This document shows positions 6,388 through 6,804 of a stretch of 6,804 nt of DNA, in pieces. Position numbers and translations under genes: made by a program. Origin of the DNA: Erysipelotrichaceae bacterium (lineage in GTDB: Bacteria; Bacillota_I; Bacilli_A; Erysipelotrichales; Erysipelotrichaceae); the NCBI GenBank assembly GCA_003520745.1, contig DOUE01000025.1, positions 7,857 to 14,660 on the forward strand, given 5' to 3'. Within the stretch, counting starts at the first letter, position 1. Each line of letters opens with the position of its first letter. Below the pieces are notes generated by a model. It did not search any database. It was not told the DNA's origin and saw nothing but the letters and a program-made list of their open reading frames with translations.

Positions 6388-6804
6388 TTACTTCAATAAC
6401 GCGTCGATTTCAGTCGCGGCATCGTTCAAGGCTTCAGTGACGGTCTTTTCATCTCTGAATACACTTTCGATCGCCAATGATAGAACTTGTTCAATCGAAC
6501 CCCAACTTGCGCTCGGTGTTCTCGGTTGAGCCGTCTTGAGCTGTTCGATATAGGTGGCGACATACGCCGGTACATCGGTCAGCGAGTCGGCAGCGCTCTG
6601 CGTGACAGGAATCATGCCGGTTTTGGCCATGATTTTTTGGACTTCATCACTCATCATGAACTGCATGAACGTCCAGGAAGCATCTTTGTTTTCACTCTTG
6701 TTAAACATAACCAAGTCTTCCCCGCCGACGACGGAAACACTTCCTCCCTTACCTTCAGGGATCGTGGAAACGATCGTACTGTCGATGGCGGTTTGTCCGA
6801 TGAT
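6388..6804 (-). CDS. C-terminal part of an ABC sugar-binding lipoprotein (family 1 solute-binding protein, MsmE/MalE type; cut by window edge)
   Basis: The last 138 residues are present; the gene begins beyond the right edge. The frame is open to 6804, reading IIGQTAIDSTIVSTIPEGKG at the edge. The next block, GGSVSVVGGEDLVMFNKSEN, is the typical late block of family 1 solute-binding proteins, where GG is followed by a strand and a charged turn. It is followed by KDASWTFMQFMMSDEVQKIM, the usual helix at the hinge (residues counted from the edge: about 42-61). The rest, with PVTQSAADS and a helical tail ending in DALLK, is the standard C-lobe finish. The protein would capture the sugar outside the membrane and deliver it to the permease pair. 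Its signal peptide and most ligand residues lie outside the window. Isomaltooligosaccharide as ligand is inferred from the downstream enzymes. Confidence 0.93.
   Translation of the reverse strand: MIGQTAIDSTIVSTIPEGKGGSVSVVGGEDLVMFNKSENKDASWTFMQFMMSDEVQKIMAKTGMIPVTQSAADSLTDVPAYVATYIEQLKTAQPRTPSASWGSIEQVLSLAIESVFRDEKTVTEALNDAATEIDALLK

Larger units (their letters stand above)
1..6804 (-). other. Alpha-1,6-glucan (dextran / isomaltooligosaccharide) uptake and breakdown operon, both ends truncated
   Basis: Seven genes run in the same direction with junctions of +53, -4, +3, -11, +1 and +2 nt, so one polycistronic message is very likely. Content resembles the streptococcal msm/dexB sugar-uptake arrangement, with a GH66 gene added between importer and regulator and no ATPase, galactosidase or sucrose phosphorylase gene in view. 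No gene-free stretch longer than 53 nt exists. I see no tRNA, rRNA, insertion sequence or CRISPR array. Confidence 0.85.

Noticed and set aside
6388..6714. Binding-protein fragment as a complete small gene starting at TTG 6714
   Set aside because: The frame stays open to the window edge and the upstream residues (GGSVSVVGGED) are conserved solute-binding-protein sequence, so the gene is truncated by the window, not short.
1..6804. CRISPR array, insertion sequence, tRNA, phage or defence genes
   Set aside because: No direct repeat series, transposase, integrase, terminal inverted repeats or tRNA-like fold was seen; the window is filled by one metabolic operon with no sign of disruption.
1..6804. 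Internal promoters and catabolite-response or ROK operator sites
   Set aside because: No intergenic space beyond 53 nt exists and no convincing promoter or palindromic operator was found by eye; the control region is expected upstream of the window.

Overview
This window is one uninterrupted block of seven genes on the minus strand, so transcription runs from high to low coordinates. It reads as a sugar-uptake and depolymerisation operon for alpha-1,6-glucan (dextran and isomaltooligosaccharides). Both ends are cut: the solute-binding protein gene enters at the right edge and a lipoprotein gene leaves at the left edge. In transcription order the genes are: the C-terminal part of an ABC solute-binding protein (6388-6804), a MalF/MsmF-type permease (5426-6334), a MalG/MsmG-type permease (4608-5429), a GH66 dextranase-family enzyme with no signal peptide (2982-4604), a ROK-family repressor (1790-2992), a GH13 glucan 1,6-alpha-glucosidase of the DexB type (172-1788), and the first 56 residues of a lipoprotein (1-169). 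The start of that lipoprotein's mature part resembles the start of the GH66 protein.

The organism is probably a Gram-positive-lineage bacterium (Bacillota or a related wall-less group). The reasons are the CUT1 importer without its own ATPase, strong AAGGAGG-like Shine-Dalgarno sites, a lipoprotein signal with an LTAC lipobox, and a GH13 enzyme closely matching streptococcal DexB. TGA is used as a stop (ROK and MalF-type genes) and TGG for Trp, so the mycoplasma code does not apply. Base composition looks moderate, near half G+C by eye. No finer taxonomy can be supported from this window.

The genes are packed extremely tightly. The permeases share an ATGA overlap, the second permease and GH66 gene are 3 nt apart, GH66 and ROK overlap by 11 nt, ROK and DexB are 1 nt apart, and DexB and the lipoprotein are 2 nt apart. 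The only real intergenic gap (6335-6387) lies between the binding protein and the first permease and holds a small stem-loop. No promoter or operator is visible inside the window, so the main control region should lie upstream of the binding-protein gene, beyond position 6804.

Inferred working model: a surface-anchored enzyme (the left-edge lipoprotein, if it is GH66) cuts dextran outside the cell. The binding protein and two permeases import the isomaltooligosaccharides, powered by an ATPase encoded elsewhere. The cytoplasmic GH66 enzyme cuts or transglycosylates longer imported chains, and DexB removes glucose from the ends. The ROK protein senses a sugar and represses the operon. The parts belong to known families. 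The less usual aspects are the apparent pairing of an inside and an outside GH66-type protein and the regulator embedded between the two enzymes.
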